Shown in pieces: positions 8,430-18,021 of a stretch of DNA of 64,000 nt (position 1 is its first letter; each line of letters starts with the position of its first letter). The stretch is from Chromatiales bacterium (GTDB lineage: Bacteria > Pseudomonadota > Gammaproteobacteria > Steroidobacterales > GCA-2729495). The translations under genes and the position numbers were made by a program. The stretch is from positions 3,260,834-3,324,833 of the forward strand of contig CP070671.1 in the NCBI GenBank assembly GCA_020351875.1, written 5' to 3'. The notes under the pieces are model-generated. The model did no database searches. It worked only from the letters and a program-made list of their open reading frames with translations, and was not told where the DNA came from.

Positions 8430-10106
8430 ATGTATCGTTACGACGAATTCGATCACCAGCTCGTCACCGAGCGTGTCGAGCAGTTCCGCAAGCAGGTAGA
8501 CCGGCGCCTGGCCGGCAAGCTGACGGAAGACCAGTTCAAACCGCTGCGGCTGATGAACGGCCTGTATCTGCAGCTGCACGCCTACATGCTGCGGGTCAAC
8601 GTGCCTTATGGCGTGCTGTCGGCCAGGCAGCTGCGCAAGCTGGCGGACATTGCGCGTCGCTATGACCGCGGCTACGGACACTTCACCACACGCCAGAACA
8701 TCCAGTACAACTGGGTCAGCCTGGCAGACACACCGGACATTCTTGCCGATCTCGCGACCGTCGAGATGAACGCGATGCAGTCGTCCGGCAACTGCGTGAG
8801 GAACATCACGGCGGATCCATTTGCCGGCCGCGCGCGCGACGAAATCGAAGACCCACGGGTCTGGTGCGAGTTGATTCGCCAGTACTCCATTCTGAACCCG
8901 GAGTTCGCGTACCTGCCACGCAAGTTCAAGATCGCGGTGACCGGCGCACCGAACGACCGCGCGGCAGTGGGCGTGCACGACATTGGCCTGCGCATGCATC
9001 ACGATGCGGACGGGCGCCCCGGCTTCGAAGTGCTGGTGGGCGGTGGCCAGGGTCGCACGCCGGTGATCGGCAAGACCATCCGCGACTGGATCGAGCCGGA
9101 AGAAATCCTGGCCTACATCGAGGCCATCCTGCGCGTGTACAACCTGCACGGGCGCCGGGACAACCTGTACAAGGCCCGCATCAAGATCCTGGTCAACGCG
9201 CTGGGCATCGACAAGTTCCGCGAGATGGTGGACGCAGAGTGGGAAGCCATCCGCGGGCAGGGCCTGACGGTGCCAGAGGCGGAGCAGGCGCGAATCGCGC
9301 AGTACTTCAGGCCGCCGGCCTGGGCTTCACTGCGGGACATCGACGCCGAGCTCGAGCTGCAGGCGACCGCCGACCCGGCCTTCGGTGCATGGCTGAACAG
9401 CAACGTCAGCGCGCACAAGGCACCCGGCTATGCGATCGTGAGCCTGTCGCTGAAGGCCCCCGGGCGCGAACCGGGCGACCTGTCGGCCGACAAGATGGAC
9501 GCGGTGGCGACGCTGGCCGACCTCTACAGCCTGGGTGAACTCCGGGTCACGCACCGGCAGAACCTGGTGCTGCCGGACGTGCGCCAGGCCGACCTCAAGG
9601 AACTCTTCCGCGAGCTGGTCAGCCTGGAACTGGCCACCCCGAACATCGGCCTGCTGACGGACATGATCGCGTGCCCCGGGCTGGACTACTGCGCACTGGC
9701 GAATGCCCGCTCGATCCCCGTGGCCCAGGACATCAGTCGCCATTTCACCGCTGTGGACAAGCTGCAGGAAATCGGTGCGCTGTCCATCAACATCTCCGGC
9801 TGCATGAACGCCTGCGGTCATCACCACGTGGGCAACATCGGCATTCTGGGCGTGGACAAGAAGGGCAAGGAGTTCTTCCAGATTACGCTCGGCGGTGCGT
9901 CGGACCAGAACGCCACGCTGGGCGACCGCCTCGGGCCGGGACTGCCGCAGGCCGAGGTGCCCGGCGCCATCGAAGCCATCGTCGATACCTACCTGGCGCA
10001 GCGCGAGAGCGAGCAGGAGACCTTCCTCGCCACCTACCGGCGCGTCGGCATCGACCCGTTCAAGACCGCGGTCTACGGCGAAGAACCGGTGAGGCGGGTG
10101 GCCTGA
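8430..10106 (+). CDS. cysI: Sulfite reductase, sirohaem [4Fe-4S] subunit
   Basis: 558 residues. Catalyses the six-electron reduction of sulfite to sulfide in cysteine synthesis. Two ferredoxin-like nitrite/sulfite reductase half-domains are present; the cluster/sirohaem ligands are C415 and C421 (CPGLDYC) and C458 and C462 (CMNAC), and a sirohaem-binding 'TTRQNIQYNW' segment lies near residue 90. The ATG at 8430 is chosen because the upstream extension runs through the preceding gene and ribosome site gaggttgcc precedes it. Overlaps the DUF934 gene by one base (TGATG). Electron donor is not encoded nearby. Confidence 0.93.
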   Translation: MYRYDEFDHQLVTERVEQFRKQVDRRLAGKLTEDQFKPLRLMNGLYLQLHAYMLRVNVPYGVLSARQLRKLADIARRYDRGYGHFTTRQNIQYNWVSLADTPDILADLATVEMNAMQSSGNCVRNITADPFAGRARDEIEDPRVWCELIRQYSILNPEFAYLPRKFKIAVTGAPNDRAAVGVHDIGLRMHHDADGRPGFEVLVGGGQGRTPVIGKTIRDWIEPEEILAYIEAILRVYNLHGRRDNLYKARIKILVNALGIDKFREMVDAEWEAIRGQGLTVPEAEQARIAQYFRPPAWASLRDIDAELELQATADPAFGAWLNSNVSAHKAPGYAIVSLSLKAPGREPGDLSADKMDAVATLADLYSLGELRVTHRQNLVLPDVRQADLKELFRELVSLELATPNIGLLTDMIACPGLDYCALANARSIPVAQDISRHFTAVDKLQEIGALSINISGCMNACGHHHVGNIGILGVDKKGKEFFQITLGGASDQNATLGDRLGPGLPQAEVPGAIEAIVDTYLAQRESEQETFLATYRRVGIDPFKTAVYGEEPVRRVA

Positions 10107-10594
10107 TGGCACTGATCAGGAACGGCTTTCTCGCCGCGGACGGGTACTCGCCGGTGCCTGCAGACGCGCCCCTCCCAGCAACTGGCCCGCTGCTGCTGAC
10201 GCTGCCGCAATGGCAGGCGTGGCGTACCGAACTGATCGAGCGGGGCACCCCGGTTGGCGTGCGCCTGGCGAGCGATGAGCACCCGGAGGCGCTGGCCGCC
10301 GATACGAACCACCTCAGCCTGATTGCACTGGAGTTTCCGAGCTTCCGGGACGGGCGTGCCTATTCCTATGCGCGGTTGCTGCGCGACCGTTTCGGCTACA
10401 CGGGTGAGCTGCGCGCGGTGGGCGACGTGCTGCCGGACCAGTTGCTGTACATGCAGCGGGTGGGCTTCGATGCATTCGAAATCGACAGCAATGATCCGGT
10501 TGCCGACTACGAAGATGCAATCGGTGGATTCAGCGTGGTGTACCAGCCTTCGGGCGACGAGCGCGTGCCCGCGCTGCGCCTACGCCACGGCTGA
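10106..10594 (+). CDS. DUF934 protein, sulfite-reduction accessory
   Basis: 162 residues. Central features 'FPSFRDGRAYSYARLLRDRFGYTGELRAVGDVLPDQ' are characteristic of DUF934, which is found directly after cysI in many proteobacteria and thought to take part in sulfite or APS/PAPS reduction. The start overlaps the cysI stop (TGATG), indicating translational coupling. Unlike the common arrangement, no cysH (PAPS reductase) gene lies in this cluster. The last 15 nt overlap the convergent MMPL transporter gene. Confidence 0.87.
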   Translation: MALIRNGFLAADGYSPVPADAPLPATGPLLLTLPQWQAWRTELIERGTPVGVRLASDEHPEALAADTNHLSLIALEFPSFRDGRAYSYARLLRDRFGYTGELRAVGDVLPDQLLYMQRVGFDAFEIDSNDPVADYEDAIGGFSVVYQPSGDERVPALRLRHG

Positions 10595-13192
10595 CGGCGC
10601 CACTTCCCTGCCTTTACCGAGCGGCTGCAGCCAGACCAGCAGCAACGGCAGCAGCGTCAGGTTGGCGACCATCGCGAACAACATCGCGAATCCGGTCAGC
10701 AACCCGAAATAGATCGTCGGGATGAAATTCGACAGCACCAGGATCGAGAAACCCGCCGCAATCACGATCGACGTGTAGTACATCGCCGAGCCGATCCCGG
10801 CGTGGGAGCGCTGCATCGCGTGGTGGTAGTTCCCGTGCTCGCGGAACTCGGCGATGAAGCGGTGCAGGTAGTGGATGGAATCGTCCACGCCGATACCCAC
10901 CGTAATCGCAGCAATGGTGATGGTCATGATGTCGAGCGGAATGCCGGCCAGCCCCATCAGGCCCAGCACGGCGCCGGCGGCCAGCAGGTTGGGGGTCAGA
11001 CCGATCAGCGCGATCTTCAGCGAACGGAACAGCAGCAGGAACATGCCCAGAATCGCCAGGAACACGAAGCCCAGGGTCAGGATCTGCGACTGGTACAGGC
11101 TCTGCAGCACGTTGTTGTACAGCACCAGCAGGCCCGTCAGGCGAACCTGCGCCGGCTTCAGACCCAGTTCTCCAGTCAGGTGCGTGTGAATGCGCTCCAG
11201 TAATTCCGCGCGCCGCAACTCGGGGTCGGATTCGAGAATCCGCGCCGACACGCGCACCTGGTTGCCATCGCGGGCCAGGTAGGGGTCGAACAGGGTGCTC
11301 TTCACCAGTGGCGGCACCCGATTGTAGAGCACCGACAGAAAGAACGTATCCAGCGGTTTGCCGTCGTTGGTGGCGGCGAACACGTCCAGAGTGGTGGCCA
11401 TGGACAGTACCTTGCCGACCTCCGGGAGACTCTCCAGGTAGTCGTGCACTTCTTCCACCTGGCCCAGCCGGAAGGTGTTGTACCAGTAGCTGGTGGAACC
11501 GAGATCGCTCCTGTCATCATCCCCCAGCCCGGCATCGAGTTCGTCCTCGAAGTCATCCTCGAAGTCATCGTCGAACTCATCGCTGAACTCATCGTCGAAC
11601 TCTTCCTCGAAGCTTTCCTCCCCGGCAACCGCCGCGTCTTCGGCTGGCGCGGCACCCTCCGCGCTGGCCCGGTCGAAGAATGCCGGATCCGCATCGATGA
11701 TCACGTCCAGCGGCATGGTGCCGCCGAGTTCCCGGTCGATGGCCACCAGGCCGCGGTAGATCTCGGTACTGTCCTTGAAGTTGTTGATGAAACGGTTTTC
11801 CACCTCCACACGGGTAAGACCGAAGAGACTGATTGCGGCGATGGCCAGGTAAAGTCCCACCACCAGGCTTGGTCTGCCGGTCACTACCCGCGCAAAGAAG
11901 TCGGTGATGGCCGCAGTAACACGTCGGCGGGCGAGCGGCGGCCCGGGTGATACCTGCATCAGGGCAGCCGGAAACAGGGCGAAGGCGATAACCATAATTG
12001 TCGCCATCCCGATCACCATCATCCAGCCGAAATCCATCACCGGGCGAATACCGCTGACGGTCAGCGACGCGAAGGCGACCATGGTCGTCAGTGCGTTAAA
12101 CAGGCAAGGGGTAAATTTGTCACGCAGGGTCCGGGACAACAGCATGCGCTGCGCCGCGTCCGGCTGCTCGCGGTGCAACTCCATGTATCGCACCGTCAGG
12201 TGCACGGTCAGCGATAGCGAAAAAATCAGCAACAACGCAACATAGTTGGCAGAGACCACGGTGATCGGCCAGTCCAGCATGCCGAGCGCCCCGGACACGA
12301 TGATCGCCGACACCAGGCAGCTCAGCATCGCCACGATCACCCAGCGCGGCCGGACGAAGATGAAGGTCAGTAACGCAACCAGGAATAACAGGATGCCGGT
12401 GCCGAAGACCACGACGTCGTTAATGATGAAATCCAGACTGTCCGCCACGATCATCGGCACGCCGCCGAGCAGCAGCTTCGCGTCATCACGGTAGTGATCC
12501 AGGATCGCCCGAATTTCGGCGATGCCCTCGCTCTGCTCCGCCACCACGCGCTGGCGCCAGACGCGGATATCCGCTTCAAGCCGGTCGAGCTCCACGCGCT
12601 CCTCGCGCGTGAGCCCGGCGCCAATCAGGCGCTCGCGCAGGGCGTCTCGCTCGCCGAGCAGGGCTTCATAGCCCGGATCCTGGCGCAGGGTCATCAACAA
12701 AGCGGTGGTCCGCCCGTCCGGGCTGACCAGCAATTCCCGGTAGAGCGCGCCGCCGATCAGTTCGGCGCGGGCCAGGGCCCGATCCGTGCCGTCGCTCAGC
12801 AACGTCGGCGCGCCCTTCTCGAGCTCCTCCAGCGGCAGCGGTGGGCTTGCCACCAGGGGCACGTCGAGAATAGTGGTGACCGAAGCCACGGTTGCCACCT
12901 GGGCCAGTTCATCGCGTAGCGCGCCGATCCGGGTCAGCGTCGTGTCGGCAAACAGGTCCGCGGCGGGTGTGTAGGTGAGGAGCAGGTAATCGTCGGAACC
13001 GTAACGGGCCCGGATGCCCCGGTAGTACTGCAGGTCCGGGTCCTGCTCCAACAGCAGGGAGTCACCGGACGCGTCCAGGTGGAGCCGCAGCGCGAAGCCG
13101 CCGACACCGACGCAAAGCGCGAGCACGACGAGCAGCAGCAGGCGCGAGCGGTCCAGCGCGAATCGCTCCAGGGCGGCGGCGACGAGGTTCAT
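10580..13192 (-). CDS. MMPL/RND-family transporter (HAE3-like)
   Basis: 870 residues with the RND plan: TM1 (~13-33), large periplasmic loop, five TMs (~225-405), TM7 (~440-458), second loop, and five TMs (~690-860). Motifs include ENRFINNFKDSTEIYRGL after TM7 and VGIGVDDSIHYLHRF in the last bundle, typical of the hydrophobe/amphiphile efflux-3 group that moves lipids or hopanoid-like compounds. An unusual acidic tetrapeptide array sits in the second periplasmic loop (see separate entry). Follows the beta-propeller gene by 67 nt on the same strand. Confidence 0.88.
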   Translation of the reverse strand: MNLVAAALERFALDRSRLLLLVVLALCVGVGGFALRLHLDASGDSLLLEQDPDLQYYRGIRARYGSDDYLLLTYTPAADLFADTTLTRIGALRDELAQVATVASVTTILDVPLVASPPLPLEELEKGAPTLLSDGTDRALARAELIGGALYRELLVSPDGRTTALLMTLRQDPGYEALLGERDALRERLIGAGLTREERVELDRLEADIRVWRQRVVAEQSEGIAEIRAILDHYRDDAKLLLGGVPMIVADSLDFIINDVVVFGTGILLFLVALLTFIFVRPRWVIVAMLSCLVSAIIVSGALGMLDWPITVVSANYVALLLIFSLSLTVHLTVRYMELHREQPDAAQRMLLSRTLRDKFTPCLFNALTTMVAFASLTVSGIRPVMDFGWMMVIGMATIMVIAFALFPAALMQVSPGPPLARRRVTAAITDFFARVVTGRPSLVVGLYLAIAAISLFGLTRVEVENRFINNFKDSTEIYRGLVAIDRELGGTMPLDVIIDADPAFFDRASAEGAAPAEDAAVAGEESFEEEFDDEFSDEFDDDFEDDFEDELDAGLGDDDRSDLGSTSYWYNTFRLGQVEEVHDYLESLPEVGKVLSMATTLDVFAATNDGKPLDTFFLSVLYNRVPPLVKSTLFDPYLARDGNQVRVSARILESDPELRRAELLERIHTHLTGELGLKPAQVRLTGLLVLYNNVLQSLYQSQILTLGFVFLAILGMFLLLFRSLKIALIGLTPNLLAAGAVLGLMGLAGIPLDIMTITIAAITVGIGVDDSIHYLHRFIAEFREHGNYHHAMQRSHAGIGSAMYYTSIVIAAGFSILVLSNFIPTIYFGLLTGFAMLFAMVANLTLLPLLLVWLQPLGKGREVAPSAVA
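11540..11611 (-). repeat. Six 12-nt repeats encoding Phe-acidic-acidic-acidic tetrapeptides
   Basis: On the coding strand Phe codons occur exactly every 12 nt (complement of gaa at 11549, 11561, 11573, 11585, 11597 and 11609). The encoded units are FEEE, FDDE, FSDE, FDDD, FEDD and FEDE. The array lies around residues 528-551 of the MMPL transporter, in the second periplasmic loop, and is in frame. Confidence 0.9.
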
Positions 13193-13259
13193 GGTGTCAT
13201 TGTCACCCGTTGCCGCGACCTGGCCAACCGCTCCGTGCCGATCGGCTGCCGGGCAGCGT

Positions 13260-14177
13260 TCAGCCCGGATACTGCGCCACGCCGGCCAGGCTGCGGCAGG
13301 GCTTGGCCATACCGGTGTCGATCTGCCCGGTAATAGCGCCGCTGGCGAGATCGACGCGGGACATCACACCGGTGAAGATGTTCGTGGCGAGTACAGTGGC
13401 TTCATCCGGCGCGACGGTAATCATCGCGTAGCCGTATTCATCGAGTGGTATCTGGCGCGTCTTGTTGCTGTCGCCGTCGATGCAGTCGATCCGGCTGCCC
13501 CGCAACAGCAACAGCGTGCCGTCGCTCAGGTAATCCACGCCGGTAGTCCACAGTCGCTGGGCCAGTTCGTCTTCGGGTACCTGCAACAGATCCGCCAGCT
13601 GCTCCCCCGCGTGGACGTCGAAACGCATCACGCGGGCACCCAGGTCCGTCATGTAGGCCAGCGTGCGACCGTCCGGGTGCATCGCACAGTGAGTCACGCC
13701 GTGGAAACCAGTGCGCGACGGCGACAGGTCGTTGTCGAATTCACCGACTTTGCGCCCATCGGCCGCGAACTTCGCCAGCCGGCCGTAACCAACGACTTCA
13801 GTGCCCGGCAAGCGGCGCATCATTCCGCCCTGGTAAGGCTGGTCACCGCACAGGTACTCGCAGAGTACGAACGATCCGTCACCGGAGAATGCGACGCTGC
13901 CCCAGGCGCGGTCATCAAAGTCACCCGGGGGCAGCTGCACGCCCTCCGGCCCCACCCGCACCACCGTGCGCGCGAAGGGGTCGAAGGCCCACAGTGTCCC
14001 ATCCGGGCCGAATCGCAGGTTCACGACCAGGTGGGTCGTGCCTTCGGTGTACAGCGTGCCCTTCGGCACCAGGTCACGGCTGAACTGGAGGATTCGTCCG
14101 TCGCCGGCATGATCGTCGTCCGGATCACAGAGATAGGTGCAACCGAGGAAGATGTCCCCGGGCGCAAATGGCTTCAT
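13260..14177 (-). CDS. Beta-propeller (SMP-30/YncE-like) protein
   Basis: 305 residues from ATG 14177; an in-frame extension to 14357 exists but has no ribosome site and looks non-coding. The sequence is a series of ~45-residue beta repeats with the recurring patterns 'RFGPDGTLWAFD', 'AFSGDGSFVLCE', 'AMHPDGRTLAYM', 'VAPDEATVLATN', as in six-bladed SMP-30/gluconolactonase or YncE-like propellers. No signal peptide is visible and no metal ligands can be assigned with confidence. Possibly co-transcribed with the MMPL transporter 67 nt downstream. Confidence 0.72.
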   Translation of the reverse strand: MKPFAPGDIFLGCTYLCDPDDDHAGDGRILQFSRDLVPKGTLYTEGTTHLVVNLRFGPDGTLWAFDPFARTVVRVGPEGVQLPPGDFDDRAWGSVAFSGDGSFVLCEYLCGDQPYQGGMMRRLPGTEVVGYGRLAKFAADGRKVGEFDNDLSPSRTGFHGVTHCAMHPDGRTLAYMTDLGARVMRFDVHAGEQLADLLQVPEDELAQRLWTTGVDYLSDGTLLLLRGSRIDCIDGDSNKTRQIPLDEYGYAMITVAPDEATVLATNIFTGVMSRVDLASGAITGQIDTGMAKPCRSLAGVAQYPG

Positions 14178-14413
14178 CGTCGAGACTTTGGTCACGGTGG
14201 CTCCAACGGTGGGCTGGCCGCCATCCTGGGGCTCGGGCGCCCTTCGAACCATCGCGGATTTCCACAGCGGCCCCGCCGATTTTCCATAATGCGGAGCCAC
14301 GCGTCGTGCCGTGGTGCAGCGGGTCCGTGACCCGTTACACATAGTCTGCCGGCCCAAATCTATAGAGTGTTTGGTCCGAAAGGTTCCGACGAGGGCCTGG
14401 CCGCCGCCCGTCC

Positions 14414-16825
14414 ATGCGCAAGATCCGTACGAAAATCCAGATCCTGGCCACCTTGATGGTGGCGTTCACGGTGACGTTGACCGTGGCACCGGTGTTCGTC
14501 TGGGCACTGCGGGACAGCGACGCGCGCATCGAGAAGTCGCTGACGGTGAGGCGTGGGGTCTTCGACGAGCTGATGCGGGCCCGCGCGCAGCAGATGCAGC
14601 AGACCGTCCGGCTGGCGAGCCAGGACCCGGCGTTCGCGGCGGCGGTGGGCAACGCCGATCTCGACGCACTGCCCGCGCTCCTTGCCGAACGCGGCGAAGC
14701 CGCCACTGGTGACCTGGCCTTGCTGCTGGACCTGGACGGCAAGGTGCTGGCTGCGAGTGAGCCACTGGACCCGCCCCGCCTGACGCTGCCCGGCATCGTG
14801 AGCCGGGCCGGCGAGCTCGGGTTGTCGCGATCGCCACTCACGGCCAACGGGCAGACCTTCGAAATGGTCACCGTGCCCGTGCGCGCGCCGCTGCCCGTCG
14901 GCTGGCTGGCCGTGGGGTATGTGATCGACGAAGAGCTCGCGCAGACCATTCAGTCCCTGACCGGGCTATACACGACGGTCTACCGCACGGACGGGTCTGC
15001 CGACGCGATCCTCGGTTCGACCCTGGACGCCGAGACGCTCGGTCCGCTGATGCAAGGTCTCCGGTCCGGTCGCTTCGTCGATAATGACATCCTGAAGCTG
15101 GATCTGCCGAACAGCCACTTGATGGCCGTGCAGCGCAACTTCCTGCCCCAGTCGTCGGCAGTGACGATCATGTTGAAAGAATCGGTGCGCGACATCGCCG
15201 CGCCCTATCGACAATTGCGGTTGCACGCGGTGGCCGTCGCCGCCCTTGCCGCCATGCTGGCCTTGCTCGGCGCGGCCTTTCTCGCCCGTCGCATCGGCGA
15301 GCCGATGTACGAGCTGGTCAGCGCCGCGCGACGAATTCGTGAAGGCGACTACTCGACGCCGGTGACCGTGACCAGCGAGGACGAACTGGCCGAACTCGCG
15401 GTGAGTTTCAATGCCATGCAGGAAGGCATCGCCGACCGCGAGGAGCGCATCACTTACCAGGCGCAATACGACGAGCTCACGGGCCTGCCGAACCGTTTCC
15501 TGGGCCTCGAACGGCTGGCGGCTGCTATCGACAGCGCTGCGCAGACGAACGAGTCGGTCAGCGTGCTGATGATAGACCTGAACAGCTTGACCGACATCGG
15601 TTCGTCCCTCGGCCAGGAAATAGGTGACGCATTACTGGGCCAGGCCGCCGAGCGGTTGCGTGCGAGCCTCGACTCGCGCTTTGTGCTGGCACGCCTGGAG
15701 GTCGATGCATTCCTGGCCGTATTGCCGGGCGTCGATCACAGCGGCGCCGTGGTTTACGCGGAGGAGCTTCGGCGGCTACTGAGCGCCGGCCTGGCCGTTC
15801 GGGACCTGAACGTCAGCCTGGACGCCAGTGTTGGCATCAGCTGTTTCCCGGACCACGGCGACAACGAAGAAAAACTGCTGCTCCGGGCCACCGTCGCGAA
15901 AAACGACGCCAAGGATGCGCAGACCAACATCGGCGTCTACGAGGACGGACGCGAAGACTTGCACGTTCGCCACGTAGCAATCCTGGGCGACCTGGCCCGT
16001 GCCGTGCGCGAGGACGAGCTCAAAGTATTCATGCAGCCGAAAGTCAACCTGGCCGACGGCCGCATTTGCGGCGCCGAGGCTCTGGTGCGCTGGGATCATC
16101 CCACGCTGGGCTTCCTGCCACCGAACGAATTCATTCCACTGGCCGAGCAGTCCGGCAACATCTCGATAATTTCACGCTGGGCGTTGACGGCGGCGATTCG
16201 CGAATGCCGCCTGTGGCAGGAGGACGGGCTGGAGCTGAACGTGTCCGTGAACCTGTCCGGCCGGGACCTGCAGAACACCGACCTGCCCTGCGCGGTTTCC
16301 GAATTGCTCCGGGATCACGATCTCGACGCCCGCAAACTGGTGCTGGAAATTACCGAACAGGCCCTGGTGCGGGACATCGACGATGCGCGGCGCGTGCTGG
16401 AATGCCTGCGTGATCTTGGCGCGAAAATTGCGATCGATGATTTCGGCACCGGCTATTCGTCGCTGGTGCAGATCAAGAACCTGCCCGTGGACGAGGTGAA
16501 GATCGACCGGGCCTTCGTGACGGACCTGCCCGGCAACCGGGCCGACGTCGCCATCGTGCGCGCGGCCATCGAACTCGCCCACAGCCTCGGGCTGGACGTG
16601 CTGGCCGAAGGCGTCGAAAGCCGCGCCACGATGCGCTGGCTGGCGGCCCATGGCTGCGAGCGTGCCCAGGGCTTCCTGATTGCCCGGCCGATGCCAGCGG
16701 AGCAGTTCCCGGACTGGCTCGCCGAATACAACGAGCAACTGGAGGCGCGTGTAGAATCCGGGCATGCGGAAGTGGATCATGGTTTTGCTGCCGGTGCTGG
16801 TCGCCGGCTGCGAACCGCCGGCTGA
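14414..16825 (+). CDS. Membrane HAMP-GGDEF(degenerate)-EAL protein, probable c-di-GMP phosphodiesterase
   Basis: 803 residues: TM1 ~8-30, periplasmic sensor region ~31-268, TM2 ~272-292, HAMP ~293-345, GGDEF ~355-520, EAL ~535-780. The GGDEF signature is replaced by EVDAF within RLEVDAFLAVLPG, so cyclase activity is very unlikely. The EAL domain keeps its catalytic set: EALVRW, N in SVNLSG, E in LEITEQ, DDFGTGYSSL, K in EVKIDRAF, and EGVE. The expected role is signal-controlled hydrolysis of cyclic di-GMP. Its last 62 nt overlap the TlpA-like lipoprotein gene in another frame. Confidence 0.92.
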   Translation: MRKIRTKIQILATLMVAFTVTLTVAPVFVWALRDSDARIEKSLTVRRGVFDELMRARAQQMQQTVRLASQDPAFAAAVGNADLDALPALLAERGEAATGDLALLLDLDGKVLAASEPLDPPRLTLPGIVSRAGELGLSRSPLTANGQTFEMVTVPVRAPLPVGWLAVGYVIDEELAQTIQSLTGLYTTVYRTDGSADAILGSTLDAETLGPLMQGLRSGRFVDNDILKLDLPNSHLMAVQRNFLPQSSAVTIMLKESVRDIAAPYRQLRLHAVAVAALAAMLALLGAAFLARRIGEPMYELVSAARRIREGDYSTPVTVTSEDELAELAVSFNAMQEGIADREERITYQAQYDELTGLPNRFLGLERLAAAIDSAAQTNESVSVLMIDLNSLTDIGSSLGQEIGDALLGQAAERLRASLDSRFVLARLEVDAFLAVLPGVDHSGAVVYAEELRRLLSAGLAVRDLNVSLDASVGISCFPDHGDNEEKLLLRATVAKNDAKDAQTNIGVYEDGREDLHVRHVAILGDLARAVREDELKVFMQPKVNLADGRICGAEALVRWDHPTLGFLPPNEFIPLAEQSGNISIISRWALTAAIRECRLWQEDGLELNVSVNLSGRDLQNTDLPCAVSELLRDHDLDARKLVLEITEQALVRDIDDARRVLECLRDLGAKIAIDDFGTGYSSLVQIKNLPVDEVKIDRAFVTDLPGNRADVAIVRAAIELAHSLGLDVLAEGVESRATMRWLAAHGCERAQGFLIARPMPAEQFPDWLAEYNEQLEARVESGHAEVDHGFAAGAGRRLRTAG

Positions 16826-18017
16826 CTCGCCCGTCGCCGACTCTGAGCCCGCGATCGCCGTGGGTCCGTGGCGCGCTGAAGTGGAACACTTCGGTCGCAC
16901 CCTCCCGTTCAACTTCGAACTCGTTGCCGGCCCAGACGGTCTGCAGGCCTTCTACCTGAACGGGCCTGAAAGAATGCCCGTGGAACAGGTACTGACGGAC
17001 GGCGCCGGTGGCCTGACACTGAACTTTCCGTCTTACGCGTCCGGGCTCAGCGCCCGGGTCGACGGTGAACAAATGCGCGGCGAAATCAGCCTGAAGCGCC
17101 GCGACGAAATCAACCGGCTGCCCTTTCGCGCGACACGGGGCGAGACCTGGCGTTTCTTTCCCGAACCGGCCACCACCTATGCGGATTTCAGCGGGCGCTG
17201 GGAGGTGGAAATCTATGTACCGGCCTTCGATTTCAGGCAACCGGCGATCGCGTCGTTCACGCAGGACGGGCCCTACGTCGGTGGCACCGTGTGGACCCAG
17301 GTGGGGGATTACCGCTACCTGTACGGTGAGGCACGGGACAACGCGCTGTACCTGTCCACCTTTGACGGCAGCGGCACTCAGCTGTGGCTCGCGGAACTCG
17401 ATGCCGACGGCCAGCTCAGTGGCAGTTTCGATTCCGTGACCTACAAGCGGGCGGAGTGGACCGCGCAGCGCAACCCGGACTTCCAGCTGGAAGATCCGAC
17501 TGCGCTGACCTATCTGCAAGACGGTTACGACGAGGTGCGCTTCACGTTTCCCGATCTCGACGGCGCGCCAGTGACGCTGCCCGGCCCACGCTTCGACAAC
17601 AAAGTCGTGCTCGTGATACTCGGCGGTTCGTGGTGCTCCACCTGCCACGATGAGGCGCAGTTCCTGGTGCCGTTCCTGGCATCACGGCGCGACCGGGGAC
17701 TGGAGGCGCTGTACCTGATGTTCGAATACTCGCCGGACTTTGCGGATTCCAGGGCGCAGCTGCTGGCCTACCGCGACCGTTATGCAATCGAACACCCGAT
17801 ACTGTTCGTGGGGGATTCCAGCCGCGAGACCCGCGCCGAGAAGCTGCCGATGCTGAACGACGTGATCGCCTTTCCAACCACGATCTTCATCGATCGCCGC
17901 GGCAAGGTCCGGCGCATCCACACCGCGTTCCCCGGCCCGGCTACCGGCCAGGAGCACGAGAACTACAAGCGGGAATTCACCGCGTTCGTGGACCTGCTGC
18001 TCGACGAGCGCGCCTGA
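16764..18017 (+). CDS. TlpA-like thioredoxin-fold lipoprotein
   Basis: 417 residues. A lipobox (LLPVLVAGC) gives lipidation at Cys16. Residues ~25-240 are a beta-rich domain without a recognised match. From ~265 a thioredoxin fold follows with the redox motif W290-C291-S-T-C294 and the cis-proline region 'IAFPTTIFIDRRGKVRRIHTAFPGP'. Such proteins act in the periplasm as thiol-disulfide reductases or in peroxide/haem-cofactor handling. The start lies inside the preceding c-di-GMP gene (62-nt overlap), suggesting translational coupling. Confidence 0.87.
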   Translation: MRKWIMVLLPVLVAGCEPPADSPVADSEPAIAVGPWRAEVEHFGRTLPFNFELVAGPDGLQAFYLNGPERMPVEQVLTDGAGGLTLNFPSYASGLSARVDGEQMRGEISLKRRDEINRLPFRATRGETWRFFPEPATTYADFSGRWEVEIYVPAFDFRQPAIASFTQDGPYVGGTVWTQVGDYRYLYGEARDNALYLSTFDGSGTQLWLAELDADGQLSGSFDSVTYKRAEWTAQRNPDFQLEDPTALTYLQDGYDEVRFTFPDLDGAPVTLPGPRFDNKVVLVILGGSWCSTCHDEAQFLVPFLASRRDRGLEALYLMFEYSPDFADSRAQLLAYRDRYAIEHPILFVGDSSRETRAEKLPMLNDVIAFPTTIFIDRRGKVRRIHTAFPGPATGQEHENYKREFTAFVDLLLDERA

Positions 18018-18021
18018 GCCG

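Noticed and set aside
14178-14357. Extended N-terminus of the beta-propeller protein up to ATG 14357
   Set aside because: Extension is Arg/Thr/Cys-rich without structure and has no ribosome site; the MKPFAPGD start gives a natural first blade.
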